From Acidiphilium iwatense (GTDB lineage Bacteria; Pseudomonadota; Alphaproteobacteria; Acetobacterales; Acetobacteraceae), in the NCBI RefSeq assembly GCF_021556475.1, contig NZ_JAKGBZ010000012.1, positions 1 to 64,000 of the forward strand: a DNA stretch of 64,000 nucleotides, in the 5' to 3' direction. Made by a program: the position numbers and the translations under genes. Each line of letters starts with the position of its first letter. The first letter of the stretch is position 1. Below, in pieces: positions 36,522 to 45,782 of this stretch. The notes below the pieces were generated by a model that saw only the letters and a list, made by a program, of their open reading frames with translations, did not search any database and had not been told where the DNA came from.

Positions 36522-37937
36522 TTATCTGCCGAGCGACTGGGCGATTTCCTCGGTCATTTTCTTCGCATCGCCGAACAGCATCATCGTGTTGTCGCGGAAG
36601 AACAGCTCGTTATCGACGCCGGCGTAGCCCGACGCCATTGAGCGCTTGACGAACAGCACGGTTTTCGCCTTGTCCACCTCCAGGATCGGCATGCCGTAGA
36701 TCGGCGAGGCGGAGTTGGTCTTCGCCGCCGGGTTGGTCACGTCGTTCGCGCCGATGACATAGACGACATCGGCGGTGGAGAACTCGTTGTTGATGACTTC
36801 GAGTTCGAACACCTCGTCATACGGCACGTTGGCCTCGGCCAGCAGCACGTTCATGTGGCCGGGCATCCGCCCGGCGACCGGGTGAATGGCGTATTTGACC
36901 TCGACGCCTTCTTCCTTCAGCAGATCGGCCATTTCGCGCAGCGCGTGCTGCGCCTGCGCCACCGCCATGCCGTAGCCGGGCACGATGATGACTTTCGACG
37001 CGTTGCTCATGATGAAGGCGGCATCCTCGGCGGAGCCGGATTTGACCGAGCGATCGCCAGTGACGCCGGCCGGTCCGGCGGTGCTGCTGTCGGTGCCGAA
37101 GCCGCCGAGCAGCACGTTGACGATCGAGCGGTTCATGCCCTTGCACATGATGTAGGACAGGATGGCGCCCGAGGAGCCGACCAGTGCGCCGGTGACGATC
37201 AGCGCGATGTTACTGATGGTGAAGCCGATGCCCGCCGCGGCCCAGCCGGAATAGGAGTTCAGCATCGAGATCACCACCGGCATGTCCGCCCCGCCAATCG
37301 GGATGATGAGCAGAATGCCGAGTGCCAGCGCCAGGGCCGCGATGATCCAGAACAGCACCTGCGCGCCGCCGGAAGCGACGAAGGCGACGATCAGGATGAA
37401 AATGAGAATCCCGAGCCCGAGATTGAGCTTGTGCTGGCCGGGAAAGCTGATGGGCGCGCCGCTCATCAGCGCCTGGAGCTTGGCGAAGGCGATGACCGCG
37501 CCGGTGAAGGTGATCGCGCCGATCGACAGGCCGATCGACATTTCGATCAGGCTTTCGACGTGCAGATGGCCGGGCGTGCCGATGCCGAAACTCTGCGGCG
37601 CGTTCAGCGCGGACGCCGCGACGAACACCGCCCCGAGCCCGACCAGCGAGTGGAACGCGGCGACCAGTTGCGGCAGCGCCGTCATGTTGACGCGCTGGGC
37701 GACCACCGCGCCGACCGCGCCGCCGATGATGAGGCCAAGAACGATCAGCCCGACGCCGGACAGAAGCATGCCGGGATGGCTGAAGGTGGCGAGGATGGCG
37801 ATGGCCATGCCGGCCATGCCCATCAGATTGCCGCGCCGCGAGGTGGTCGGGTGGGACAGGCCACGCAATGCCAGGATGAACAGGACGGCGGAGACCAGGT
37901 AGGCGAGCGTGATGCCCGGTTCGGTTGCGTAATTCAT
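36522..37937 (-). CDS. pntB: NAD(P) transhydrogenase subunit beta
   Basis: 471 aa. N-terminal half with about nine membrane helices (domain II) and a C-terminal NADP(H)-binding domain III: VIIVPGYGMAVAQAQHALRE near residue 315, AGRMPGHMNVLLAEANVPY near 355, EFSTADVVYVIGANDVTNPAAK near 385. It couples proton entry to hydride transfer from NADH to NADP. Third gene of the pntAA-pntAB-pntB operon. Confidence 0.97.
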   Translation of the reverse strand: MNYATEPGITLAYLVSAVLFILALRGLSHPTTSRRGNLMGMAGMAIAILATFSHPGMLLSGVGLIVLGLIIGGAVGAVVAQRVNMTALPQLVAAFHSLVGLGAVFVAASALNAPQSFGIGTPGHLHVESLIEMSIGLSIGAITFTGAVIAFAKLQALMSGAPISFPGQHKLNLGLGILIFILIVAFVASGGAQVLFWIIAALALALGILLIIPIGGADMPVVISMLNSYSGWAAAGIGFTISNIALIVTGALVGSSGAILSYIMCKGMNRSIVNVLLGGFGTDSSTAGPAGVTGDRSVKSGSAEDAAFIMSNASKVIIVPGYGMAVAQAQHALREMADLLKEEGVEVKYAIHPVAGRMPGHMNVLLAEANVPYDEVFELEVINNEFSTADVVYVIGANDVTNPAAKTNSASPIYGMPILEVDKAKTVLFVKRSMASGYAGVDNELFFRDNTMMLFGDAKKMTEEIAQSLGR

Positions 37938-37952
37938 GTGTGTGAGCCGCCC

Positions 37953-38348
37953 TTACTTCGTCTTTTTCTTGAACATCGACAGCATGCGCTGGGTGACCAG
38001 GAACCCGCCGAAAATATTCACGCTGACCAGCGTGACCGCGATGAACCCGAAGGCGTGGGCAGCGAAGTCGCCGTGCAGCCCGGTCGCCAGCATGGCGCCG
38101 ACGATGATGACCGAGGAAATCGCGTTGGTGACGGCGAGCAGCGGCGAATGCAGCGCGGGGGTGACGCTCCAGATCACGTAATAGCCGACGAATACCGCCA
38201 TCACGAAAATCGCGAACAGGTCGATCAGCGGAGCGCCGTGCGGCGCGTGAGCGGCCGCCTGGGCGGCGAAGCCGGCGGCGTTCTGCGCGAGCACCGCGGC
38301 TTTATGGGCAAGGCTCGCCGCCTGGCCCGCGAGGTCTGCTGGGGTCAT
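37953..38348 (-). CDS. pntAB: NAD(P) transhydrogenase subunit alpha part 2 (membrane)
   Basis: 131 aa with three to four transmembrane helices: IDLFAIFVMAVFVGYYVIW, HSPLLAVTNAISSVIIVGA, FIAVTLVSVNIFGGFLVTQRML. The HSPLLAVTNAISS motif is invariant in this subunit. Split alpha subunits (PntAA plus PntAB) are the alphaproteobacterial form. It forms the proton channel with PntB. Gap of 15 nt to pntB. Confidence 0.95.
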   Translation of the reverse strand: MTPADLAGQAASLAHKAAVLAQNAAGFAAQAAAHAPHGAPLIDLFAIFVMAVFVGYYVIWSVTPALHSPLLAVTNAISSVIIVGAMLATGLHGDFAAHAFGFIAVTLVSVNIFGGFLVTQRMLSMFKKKTK

Positions 38349-38361
38349 GCTGAGGGTCCTC

Positions 38362-39501
38362 TCACGCCGCCGCTTGTGGCTGGAAATTCGGGTGGATGAC
38401 GGCGCCCGCCCTGGTCAGCAGCACGCCCTTGACGATGTCGTCCTCGGCCGGGAGTTTTGGCGCCCGCGCATCCATGTCCCAGAAACTGCTCAGAAAGGTC
38501 AGCAGGTTGCGGGCATAGAGGCTGCTTGCCGCCACGCCGATGCGCGCCGGCCAGTTGCGGTAGCCGAGCACGGCGACGCCGTTTTCGGTGACGATGCGTT
38601 CGCCCGGCACGGTGGCCGCGCAATTGCCGCCGGCATCGGCCGCGATATCGACGATCACGCTGCCCATGCGCATCGCGGCGACCGCCTCGGCGGTGACGAT
38701 GGTGGGCGCGCGGCGGCCCTGCACCAGAGCGGTGCAGATGACGATGTCGTTCTTGGCGACGGTTTCGGCGATCAGCGCGGCCTGCTTGGCGCGGAACTCG
38801 GCGCTCATTTCGCGGGCGTAGGCGCCGGTCTGGCTCGCACTTTCCTCATCCTCGACGCCGATGAAGGAGGCACCGAGGGATTTGATTTCCTCCTTGGCGG
38901 CGGGGCGCACATCGGTCGCCGAGACGATGGCGCCGAGCCGGCGCGCCGTGGCGATCGCCTGCAAGCCGGCCACGCCGGCGCCGACGACGAAGACGCGCGC
39001 GGGCGGCACCGTGCCGGCGGCTGTCATCATCATCGCGAAGCCGCGCGGGAAGGCTTCCGCCGCCTCGATCACCGCGCGATAGCCGGCGAGATTCGCCTGG
39101 CTGGACAGAACGTCCATCGACTGGGCGCGGGTGATCCGCGGCAACAGCTCCATCGAACACGCATCGATCCCGGCCTTGGCGAGATCGGCCACCAGATCGG
39201 GGTTGGCGAGCGGCGCCAGCGTGCCGACCAGCAGGGCGCCGCGCGGGATGGCGGCGATGGTCGCCGGATCCGGCGGCTGGACGGTGAACACCACGCCCGC
39301 GCCGGCGAGTGCGGTGGCGGCATCGGGCGCGATTTCGGCGCCGGCTTCGCGGAACGCCGCATCGGCGATCGCGGCCGCCTCGCCCGCGCCGGACTCGACA
39401 GCCACGGTGAGGCCGAGCGCTGTGAGTTTTTTCACCGAATCGGGCACCGCGGCAACCCTGGTTTCGCCCGGCAGACGCTCCTTCAACACGGCTAGACGCA
39501 T
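38362..39501 (-). CDS. pntAA: NAD(P) transhydrogenase subunit alpha part 1 (NAD-binding)
   Basis: 379 aa soluble domain I. N-terminus MRLAVLKERLPGETRVA; the RQD-loop equivalent reads ISRAQSMDVLSSQANLAGY with an Arg-Ala-Gln variant visible as TRAQSMD; NAD-binding GAGVAGLQAIATARRLGA near residue 170. It binds NAD(H). The frame remains open to 39552, but ATG 39501 gives the exact family start. First gene of the operon. Confidence 0.96.
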   Translation of the reverse strand: MRLAVLKERLPGETRVAAVPDSVKKLTALGLTVAVESGAGEAAAIADAAFREAGAEIAPDAATALAGAGVVFTVQPPDPATIAAIPRGALLVGTLAPLANPDLVADLAKAGIDACSMELLPRITRAQSMDVLSSQANLAGYRAVIEAAEAFPRGFAMMMTAAGTVPPARVFVVGAGVAGLQAIATARRLGAIVSATDVRPAAKEEIKSLGASFIGVEDEESASQTGAYAREMSAEFRAKQAALIAETVAKNDIVICTALVQGRRAPTIVTAEAVAAMRMGSVIVDIAADAGGNCAATVPGERIVTENGVAVLGYRNWPARIGVAASSLYARNLLTFLSSFWDMDARAPKLPAEDDIVKGVLLTRAGAVIHPNFQPQAAA

Positions 39502-39883
39502 CCTATCGTATCCCTTCCCTTCGAACCTTGCGGCGGACGGATGTATCGCCATCCGCTCGATGTGTCGAATATTGTGGCGTCCCCCTTCCGCACGACATAA
39601 AATGCCATGCTCCGGTGGTATACAAAGTTATCTCGCACCATGAGCGGGGCGCGGTGTCAAGACGGTATCGCGCGCAGGGCTGGTGTGGCGGAGTTGCGCA
39701 AGGTTCCGGCGATCCGAAGGATCGCGGGAAACGCAACGGAGGTGGCAGCGCGCAAACCGGAAGGATACCAGCGGCCCGACAAAGATTGAACGAATCAGTT
39801 ATTCAGGCCGCTGGTATAAAAGCTCGTCTCGACAGCGCGCGACGCATCCACCACAATGGGCGGAACATTTCATGGAGCGACGC
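39502..39883. other. Divergent intergenic region pntAA / clpP-like
   Basis: About 380 bp without a supported gene. Both genes must have promoters here; I could not define a convincing -35/-10 pair. Short open frames on the plus strand are unsupported. Confidence 0.45.
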
Positions 39884-40537
39884 ATGATACGCGATGACCG
39901 GAACTGGACCGAAGCGCGCGACGATGAGGAAGAACCGGAGACGGAAACGCCGGAGACCGCGAAGCAGGAGCCGAAGGCGCCGGCCAGCGAGCTGGAGAAC
40001 CGACTGTTCAAGCAGCGCAAGGTGCTGATTTTCGGCGAAATCAACGACCGGGTGGCGCGCGCGGTGACCGGCCAGCTGCTCGCCTTATCGGGTGCCGACG
40101 ATGCGCCGATCGACGTATTCGTCAATTCGCCGGGCGGGCATGTCGAGAGCGGTGATACGATCCACGACGTGATCCGCTTCGTCGATGCGACCTCGCCGGT
40201 GCGGATGATCGGCACCGGCTGGGTGGCGAGCGCGGGGGCGCTGATTTTCCTGGCGGGCCACAAGGATCGGCGGTTCTGCCTGCCGAATACGCGGTTTCTG
40301 CTGCACCAGCCGATGGGCGGGGTGCGCGGGCCTGCCACCGATATCGATATCGAGGCTCGGGAAATCATCAAGATGCGCGAGCGGATCAACCGGATCATCG
40401 CGCGCGAGACCGGCCAGAGCTATGAGCGGGTCGAGCGCGATACCGACCGCAACTACTGGATGAGTGCCGACGAGGCGATCACCTACGGCATGGTGGCGAA
40501 AGTGGTCACCAGCGCGACGGCGCTCGACGCGGGCTGA
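39884..40537 (+). CDS. ClpP-family serine protease
   Basis: 217 aa with an acidic N-terminal extension (residues 8-35, EEEPETETPET type) not found in canonical ClpP. Catalytic triad: Ser116 in TGWVASAGALIF, His141 in LLHQPMGG, Asp in ERDTDRNYWMSADEA (near 186). It should form a barrel peptidase working with a Clp ATPase, or act alone. The acidic leader suggests a specialised paralogue. ATG 39884 has GGAG seven bases before it; a second in-frame ATG at 39872 is less likely. Its last 110 bp are copied, imperfectly, at 42724-42835. Confidence 0.88.
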   Translation: MIRDDRNWTEARDDEEEPETETPETAKQEPKAPASELENRLFKQRKVLIFGEINDRVARAVTGQLLALSGADDAPIDVFVNSPGGHVESGDTIHDVIRFVDATSPVRMIGTGWVASAGALIFLAGHKDRRFCLPNTRFLLHQPMGGVRGPATDIDIEAREIIKMRERINRIIARETGQSYERVERDTDRNYWMSADEAITYGMVAKVVTSATALDAG

Positions 40538-40541
40538 GCGC
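40432..40541. repeat. Direct repeat copy A: 3' end of the clpP-like gene
   Basis: The final 110 bp of the clpP-like gene, including its stop, match 42724-42835 at roughly 90 percent. The two copies bracket the b561/sigma/anti-sigma genes in the same orientation. Confidence 0.85.
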
Positions 40542-40705
40542 GGGATTCACGGCGAAAACATAACAGGACATCAGCCGCGACCGGCCGGTTTTCGGCGTGC
40601 CGGTCGCCGGGCGGAATAATCCGGGCAATGCGGCGTCAAAGTCAGGGACGGTGATGCGTCAACCTGACCTGCTGCGCACGCATCATGAATTGGCCGGGGG
40701 ATATC

Positions 40706-41386
40706 ATGCCACGCTACACGCTTGTGGCGATCATCCTGCACTGGATCATCGCATTCGACATCATACTGCTCGTTGTCCTGGGCGTCGTCATGGTTCAGCT
40801 CCCGATGTCGCTCGAGACCAGATTCGCTCTGTTCCAGCTTCACAAATCGATCGGGATCACCGTTCTGTTTCTGGTATTGCTGCGGATTGCCTGGCGCATC
40901 TTTCATCCGGCACCGCCTTTGCCGGCGCGAATCCCGCGCGCGCAACGGCTCGCGGCGCATGGTATGCATTACCTGCTTTACGCGCTGATGTTCTGGATTC
41001 CCCTGACCGGCTGGCTGGTGCTTTCGGTCTCCAGCCTGAAATTGCCGTTCCGGCTCTACGGCATCGTCGATTGGCCGGACCTGCCCGTGTTCGGCCTGCT
41101 GAAGCGCGGGCATGCGGCGGAAAGCGCAGTGGCGGTTCTCCACGTCTATGGCGCATGGATCATCGTCGCCGCCGTGGGACTTCACGTGCTTGCGGCGCTT
41201 CGCCATCAATTCGTCGAGCGCGACGAGGTCTTGCAGCGGATGCTGCCGGCATGGCCCGTGCTGAAACGGACGACGGATCGCCCGGCCGTGCCGGAGCCCG
41301 ATGCGGCGGCATCGATTGATCCCCGGTGCCATAGAGAGTTCGGCAAGCCACCTTCCGACGGAAGCGCCCATGCAAAACGGCAATGA
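40706..41386 (+). CDS. Cytochrome b561-family protein
   Basis: 226 aa with four membrane helices. Conserved haem histidines: ILHWII in helix 1, LHKSIG in helix 2, GMHYLLYALM before helix 3 and VLHVYGAWIIVAAVGLHVLAAL in helix 4. This di-haem b-type layout is that of bacterial YceJ/CybB proteins that pass electrons to or from the quinone pool or a periplasmic partner. GGGGGA five bases before ATG 40706 supports the start. Its last 17 bp overlap the sigma-factor gene, so the three genes are one unit. Confidence 0.88.
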   Translation: MPRYTLVAIILHWIIAFDIILLVVLGVVMVQLPMSLETRFALFQLHKSIGITVLFLVLLRIAWRIFHPAPPLPARIPRAQRLAAHGMHYLLYALMFWIPLTGWLVLSVSSLKLPFRLYGIVDWPDLPVFGLLKRGHAAESAVAVLHVYGAWIIVAAVGLHVLAALRHQFVERDEVLQRMLPAWPVLKRTTDRPAVPEPDAAASIDPRCHREFGKPPSDGSAHAKRQ

Positions 41387-41918
41387 TCCAGACGATTCCG
41401 CAGCCTGCCGCGACGGGCTTCGCGATCTGGAAGCCTGCATTCCCGCGTTGCGGCGCTATGCGCGCCTGCTGCTCAAAAGCCAGCAGGATGCCGACGACCT
41501 GGTGCATGACAGCCTGGTTCTGGCACTCGGCCGGCTTCACACGCTGCAGGAGGAATCGCGGATGCGCCCCTGGCTGTTCGCCATTATCCATAACCTGTTC
41601 GTCAGCCGAATGAGGCGGCGGCAGCGACAGGGCGAGACGGTTCCCCTCGAGCTGATCGATGAGGAGAAAATGAGCATCACGGCGGTTCAGGAAGAGGGGT
41701 TGCGGCAACGCGACGTCTTGCGGGAGCTGGAGAAGCTGCCCGAAGATCAGCGGCTGGTGATCGTTCTGGTCAGCGTGGAGGAACTTTCCTACGCCGAGGT
41801 CGGACAGGTGCTCGGCATTCCGATCGGTACGGTGATGTCGCGACTGTCGCGGGGACGGGAGCGGCTCAGACAGGCGATGAACGGCGAGGAGCGCCCCACG
41901 CTTCGGAGAGTGAAATGA
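41370..41918 (+). CDS. ECF-type RNA polymerase sigma factor
   Basis: 182 aa. Region 2: IPALRRYARLLLKSQQDADDLVHDSLVLALGR split over residues 24-55, with the DADDLVHD core. Region 4: KLPEDQRLVIVLVSVEELSYAEVGQVLGIP with GTVMSRLSRGRERLRQA as the helix-turn-helix near 145-165. No region 3, so an extracytoplasmic-function sigma. ATG 41370 has GGAAG seven bases upstream. It overlaps b561 upstream and its anti-sigma downstream (ATGA). Confidence 0.93.
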   Translation: MQNGNDPDDSAACRDGLRDLEACIPALRRYARLLLKSQQDADDLVHDSLVLALGRLHTLQEESRMRPWLFAIIHNLFVSRMRRRQRQGETVPLELIDEEKMSITAVQEEGLRQRDVLRELEKLPEDQRLVIVLVSVEELSYAEVGQVLGIPIGTVMSRLSRGRERLRQAMNGEERPTLRRVK

Positions 41919-42700
41919 ACGAGATCGAACGCGCGATCACTGAAGATGAGCTCCATGCCTTCGTGGACGGCCAACTGGACTCGGCGCGGCGCCCTGCGCT
42001 CGAGCGCCATCTCGAGCAGGACCAATCGGCCGCGAAGCGGGTTGCCGCATACAAGATGCAGCGCGCCGCCTTGCGCGCGGCCCTGGCCGATCATTTGGCC
42101 GAACCGATACCGCCGCTGCTCGATCCGCGCAGATTGATGAAGCTGCGCGAGGCCCGGCGCCGTATCGCTTGGCAGATGGCCGCCGCGATCCTTTTCGCGT
42201 TTCTGGCCGGAAGCGGCGCGGGCTGGCTGGTGCGCGGGCGATTGCCAGATGGTTCGCCGGCGGGCATCCCCGCTTTGGCGCAGGAGGCGCTGATCATTCA
42301 CGCGGTCTACGCCACGGATCGCGGTCCGCCAGCCGAATCCGGCGCGGCACGGCAAAACGCGATCTACCAATGGCTGTCGAGCGAGCTGAAGCATCCGCTC
42401 ATCATGGTGAATTTGACCGCCATCGGCTATCGTTTCGTCGGCGGCAGGCTGGCCGCGACCGACCATGGACCGGCCGCGATGCTGCTCTACGAGGACGCCG
42501 GCGGCACCAGGCTCACCGTCTTCGTTCGGCCGATGCCCGACCGGAAACGGGATACCAGGACCGTCCATGTCGGGGCAGGCGATGTCGACGGATATGCGTG
42601 GATCTGCGACGGGCTGGGATATGCCGTGCTCGCCACGGCACCAACGAAGGATCTTCACGATATCGCGGTCATGGTGCGCCACCAGGTGGACCCGACCTGA
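41915..42700 (+). CDS. Membrane anti-sigma factor
   Basis: 261 aa. An N-terminal sigma-binding helical domain (ITEDELHAFVDGQLDSARR) lacks the HxxxCxxC zinc motif. One transmembrane helix, MAAAILFAFLAGSGAGWLV, is near residues 87-105, and the rest is a periplasmic sensor domain. This is the usual design of transmembrane anti-sigma proteins that hold their ECF partner until a signal comes. Translation is coupled to the sigma gene. With b561 in the same unit, a redox signal is plausible. Confidence 0.88.
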   Translation: MNEIERAITEDELHAFVDGQLDSARRPALERHLEQDQSAAKRVAAYKMQRAALRAALADHLAEPIPPLLDPRRLMKLREARRRIAWQMAAAILFAFLAGSGAGWLVRGRLPDGSPAGIPALAQEALIIHAVYATDRGPPAESGAARQNAIYQWLSSELKHPLIMVNLTAIGYRFVGGRLAATDHGPAAMLLYEDAGGTRLTVFVRPMPDRKRDTRTVHVGAGDVDGYAWICDGLGYAVLATAPTKDLHDIAVMVRHQVDPT

Positions 42701-42723
42701 GAGTCAGCCAAGCCACGCATGCC

Positions 42724-42835
42724 CGAGCACGACACCGACCGCAACTACTGGATGGGCGCGGACGAGGCGATCGCGCCTACGGCATGGTCGCGAAAGTGGT
42801 CACCAGCGCGAAGGCGCTCGACGCGGGCTGAGCGC
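42724..42835 (+). pseudogene. Direct repeat copy B: duplicated, frameshifted tail of the clpP-like gene
   Basis: It matches the last 110 bp of the clpP-like gene with about ten substitutions and a 2-bp insertion (GATCGCGCC against GATCACC) that breaks the frame. The stop and the next few bases are shared. No upstream part of clpP is present, so this is not a second gene but a copied 3' end. Confidence 0.85.
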
Positions 42836-42855
42836 CCGCCCGCCGGGCCGGCTGG

Positions 42856-45165
42856 TCAGGCGGCGCGAACCCGGCCGCCGCTGCCGTCCAGCTTGAAGAC
42901 GCGCACCGGGATGGATTTCGCGGCGGGAACCTTGCTGCCTTCCGCGTGATGCCACAGGGGGATCAGCGCGTTTGCCTCGGGGTAGTAGGCGCCGACGCAG
43001 CCATCGGGAATGTCGTAAGCGGTGACGCGAAAGCCGGTCATTTCGCGGGTCCGGTCGTCGGCGACGGTGGCGAGGCCGACGGTTTCGCCGTCCACCAGGT
43101 CGAGCCGCGCGATGTCGTTGCCGTTCATCAGCACCACCATGCGGGTGCCCTTGATGCCGCGAAACCGGTCGTTATAGCCGTAGATCGTGGTGTTAAACTG
43201 ATCGTTGCTGCGCATCGTCATCATCATCAGCACGTCGGTGCCTTTTTCGGGCATGTCCGGGTCTTCGGCGAGACTTTGCGGGTCGATGAAATGGGCGCGC
43301 TTGGTGTCGGTGTTCCAGATGCGCTGGCGTGCCGGGATGGCGCGGTAAAATCCGCCGGGCTCCCACATCCGGGTTTCCATGTTCTCGAAATCGGGATAGA
43401 TCGCGCTGATTTCGGTGCGGATCAGCGCGTAGTCGCCGACCCAGGCGTCCCAGTCGATGCGCGGGTTGGGATCGAGCGCCGCCTTGGCGATTTCGGCGAC
43501 GATTTTCGGCTCCGACAACAGATGCGCGCTGGCCGGCGGGCGCACGCCGCGCGAGCCGTGGACGCAGGCGGTGCTGTCTTCGACCGAGACCGCCTGATCG
43601 CCGGTGGCCTGGCGGTCTTTTTCGATCCGGCCGAGACAGGGCAGGAGATAGGAAATCTCGCCATGAACCAGATGGCTGCGGTTCAGCTTGGTGGCGACGT
43701 TCACCGTGAGGCGCATCCCGCTCCAGGCGGCTTCCATCGCCTCGCGCTCGGGCACCGCGCGCACGAAATTGCCGCCGAGCATCAGGAAAGCCTTGATTTT
43801 TCCGGCGATGATCGCTTCGCAGGCTTCGACTGTGTTCAGGCCGGCGTTGCGCGGCGGCTCGAAGCCGTAGCGTTCGGCGTATTTGTCGAGCGGGACCAGT
43901 TCGGGTTTTTCGCTGATGCCCATGGTGCGCTGGCCCTGCACGTTGGAATGGCCGCGCACCGGGCAGATGCCCGCGCCGATTTTGCCGATATTGCCGCGCA
44001 GGAGCAGAAGATTGACGAGCATCTGGACGCCTTCGACGCCTTCGCGATGCTGGGTGATCCCCATGCCGTAGACCACCATGGTTTTCTGCGCGCGGCCATA
44101 GACGGCGGCGGTCGCTTCCATCGCGTTGCGCGACAGGCCGGACCTCGCCTCCAGGGTTTGCCAGGAGATTTTGCGTGCCGCTTCGGCGAAAGCGTCGAAC
44201 CCATCGGTCTGTTCGGCGATGAACCCGTGATCGAGGAGCCCGACGCGGCCGGAATTGCGCGCCGCGTCGTCGGCGGCGATCAGCGCCTTTGAAATTCCCA
44301 TGACCGCCGCGATATCGCCGCCGAGCCTGACCTGATGGTATTGCGTGCTGATCGGGGTGGGCGAGGTCACTAACATCTCGGTCGGCGATTGCGGGTTGGT
44401 GAAGCTCAGCAGCCCCGGCTCGCGGATCGGGTTGAAGGTGATGATCGGCACGCCGCGGCGATGCGCATCCTGCAGCGGATGCAGGGCGCGCGGCGAGTTC
44501 GAGCCGGGATTCTGCCCGAAGAAGATGATGCAGTCGGTTTTTTCCATGTCCTCGAGCGTGGTGGTGCCGACCGGAACGCCGATGCTCTGCGTCAGCCCGA
44601 CCGACGTGCTTTCGTGGCACATGTTGGAACTGTCGGGCAGGTTGTTGGTGCCGTAAAGCCTTGCCGCGAGCGCGTAGATGAAGGAGGTTTCGAGCGAGGC
44701 CCGGCCGGAAGAATACCAGACCGTTTCGTCCGGCTGCATCGCGCGCAATTCGCGGCCGATTTCCTCGAAGGCCGATTGCCAGGACACCGGAAGATATTTG
44801 TCGGTCGCCGCATCCCATCGCATCGGCTGGGTCAGTCGGCCCTGCTGCTCCAGATCGTAATCGGACCAGCGGCGCAATGCGTCCACCGTATGCTTGGCAA
44901 AAAACTCGGGCGTGGTGCGCCGGCTGGTGATTTCCCACGCGGTCGCCTTGGCGCCGTTTTCACAATATTCGAAGGCATGGGGCTTGGCCGGTTTCGGCCA
45001 GGCGCAACTGACGCACGCGAAGCCATCCGGCTTGTTCTGCGCCATCAGGATTTTCGCGCCGTCGAGCGGGATGCGCTCGCGCAGCAGGATCTCGGCGAGC
45101 GATTTCATCGAGCCCCAACCGCCGGCGGGCGAGGTGTAGCGTATGATTCTCGGCTTGCGTTTCAT
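42856..45165 (-). CDS. FdhF/YdeP-type molybdopterin oxidoreductase
   Basis: 769 aa, full YdeP length. N-terminal paired cysteines in FACVSCAWPKPAK; the Mo-bis-MGD domain has SSNMCHESTSVGL (near residue 182), FFGQNPGSNSPR, GICPVRGHSNVQGQRTMGI, and a C-terminal molydop-binding domain starting near 640. YdeP of E. coli is an acid-resistance protein without a settled substrate; formate dehydrogenase activity is not proven for the family. Stands alone, divergent from a PRC-barrel gene. Confidence 0.93.
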   Translation of the reverse strand: MKRKPRIIRYTSPAGGWGSMKSLAEILLRERIPLDGAKILMAQNKPDGFACVSCAWPKPAKPHAFEYCENGAKATAWEITSRRTTPEFFAKHTVDALRRWSDYDLEQQGRLTQPMRWDAATDKYLPVSWQSAFEEIGRELRAMQPDETVWYSSGRASLETSFIYALAARLYGTNNLPDSSNMCHESTSVGLTQSIGVPVGTTTLEDMEKTDCIIFFGQNPGSNSPRALHPLQDAHRRGVPIITFNPIREPGLLSFTNPQSPTEMLVTSPTPISTQYHQVRLGGDIAAVMGISKALIAADDAARNSGRVGLLDHGFIAEQTDGFDAFAEAARKISWQTLEARSGLSRNAMEATAAVYGRAQKTMVVYGMGITQHREGVEGVQMLVNLLLLRGNIGKIGAGICPVRGHSNVQGQRTMGISEKPELVPLDKYAERYGFEPPRNAGLNTVEACEAIIAGKIKAFLMLGGNFVRAVPEREAMEAAWSGMRLTVNVATKLNRSHLVHGEISYLLPCLGRIEKDRQATGDQAVSVEDSTACVHGSRGVRPPASAHLLSEPKIVAEIAKAALDPNPRIDWDAWVGDYALIRTEISAIYPDFENMETRMWEPGGFYRAIPARQRIWNTDTKRAHFIDPQSLAEDPDMPEKGTDVLMMMTMRSNDQFNTTIYGYNDRFRGIKGTRMVVLMNGNDIARLDLVDGETVGLATVADDRTREMTGFRVTAYDIPDGCVGAYYPEANALIPLWHHAEGSKVPAAKSIPVRVFKLDGSGGRVRAA

Positions 45166-45333
45166 CCCAGATGTCTCCTGCGCAATGGTATAGATGCTAT
45201 CTTGGGTGAATGGTGCGGGATAGTCACGATCATAACCATAGTTTCATCTGCGGGAGCATCGAAATTCGGCTGCCGGCGACTGAGATAGGGTGAGTTGGCG
45301 GCAACCCCCAACGAACCAACGAAGGAAACGCAG

Positions 45334-45756
45334 ATGAGCAGCTTCGATCCCACCACGCCGCCGCGAACTGGCACGACGGCCGGCGACATGTCGCTGAGCG
45401 AAACGCCGAGCATGATCGCCGCCAGCAAGGTGAACGGCACCAATGTCTATAACCAACTGGGCGACTCGATCGGCTCGATCTATGACCTGATGATCGACAA
45501 GCGCAGCGGCCGGGTGCAGTACGCAATCATGTCGTTCGGCGGTTTTCTCGGCCTGGGCGAGCATTATCACCCGTTGCCGTGGCAATTGCTGAAATACGAC
45601 GAACGGCAAGGCGGCTACATCGTCAATCTCGACCGCGACCGGCTGGAGCGGGGCCCGGCCTATGCCACCAGCGCGACACCCGACTGGTCGAACGGAATCT
45701 ATGGCCACGAAGTCGACCAATACTATGGGATTACGCCAGGAACCGCGGATCGGTAG
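45334..45756 (+). CDS. PRC-barrel domain protein
   Basis: 140 aa. One PRC-barrel (PF05239): NGTNVYNQLGDSIGSIYDLM followed by KRSGRVQYAIMSFGGFLGLG, then YHPLPWQLLKYDERQGGYIV. PRC-barrel proteins of this size are induced by stress in many alphaproteobacteria; the molecular role is unclear. ATG 45334 follows GAAGGAAA. Divergent from ydeP. Confidence 0.9.
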   Translation: MSSFDPTTPPRTGTTAGDMSLSETPSMIAASKVNGTNVYNQLGDSIGSIYDLMIDKRSGRVQYAIMSFGGFLGLGEHYHPLPWQLLKYDERQGGYIVNLDRDRLERGPAYATSATPDWSNGIYGHEVDQYYGITPGTADR

Positions 45757-45782
45757 GCGGCATTACTTCGGGAGCGCGGATT

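Noticed and set aside
36855-38399. 514-codon plus-strand open frame
   Set aside because: Antisense to pntB and pntAB; made mostly of Asp/Arg/Gln/His.
42719-42831. A second ClpP-like small gene
   Set aside because: Only the tail is present and its frame is broken by a 2-bp insertion; it lacks the catalytic Ser and His.
43193-44938. 581-codon minus-strand open frame
   Set aside because: A shifted frame inside the YdeP-type gene, without family features.
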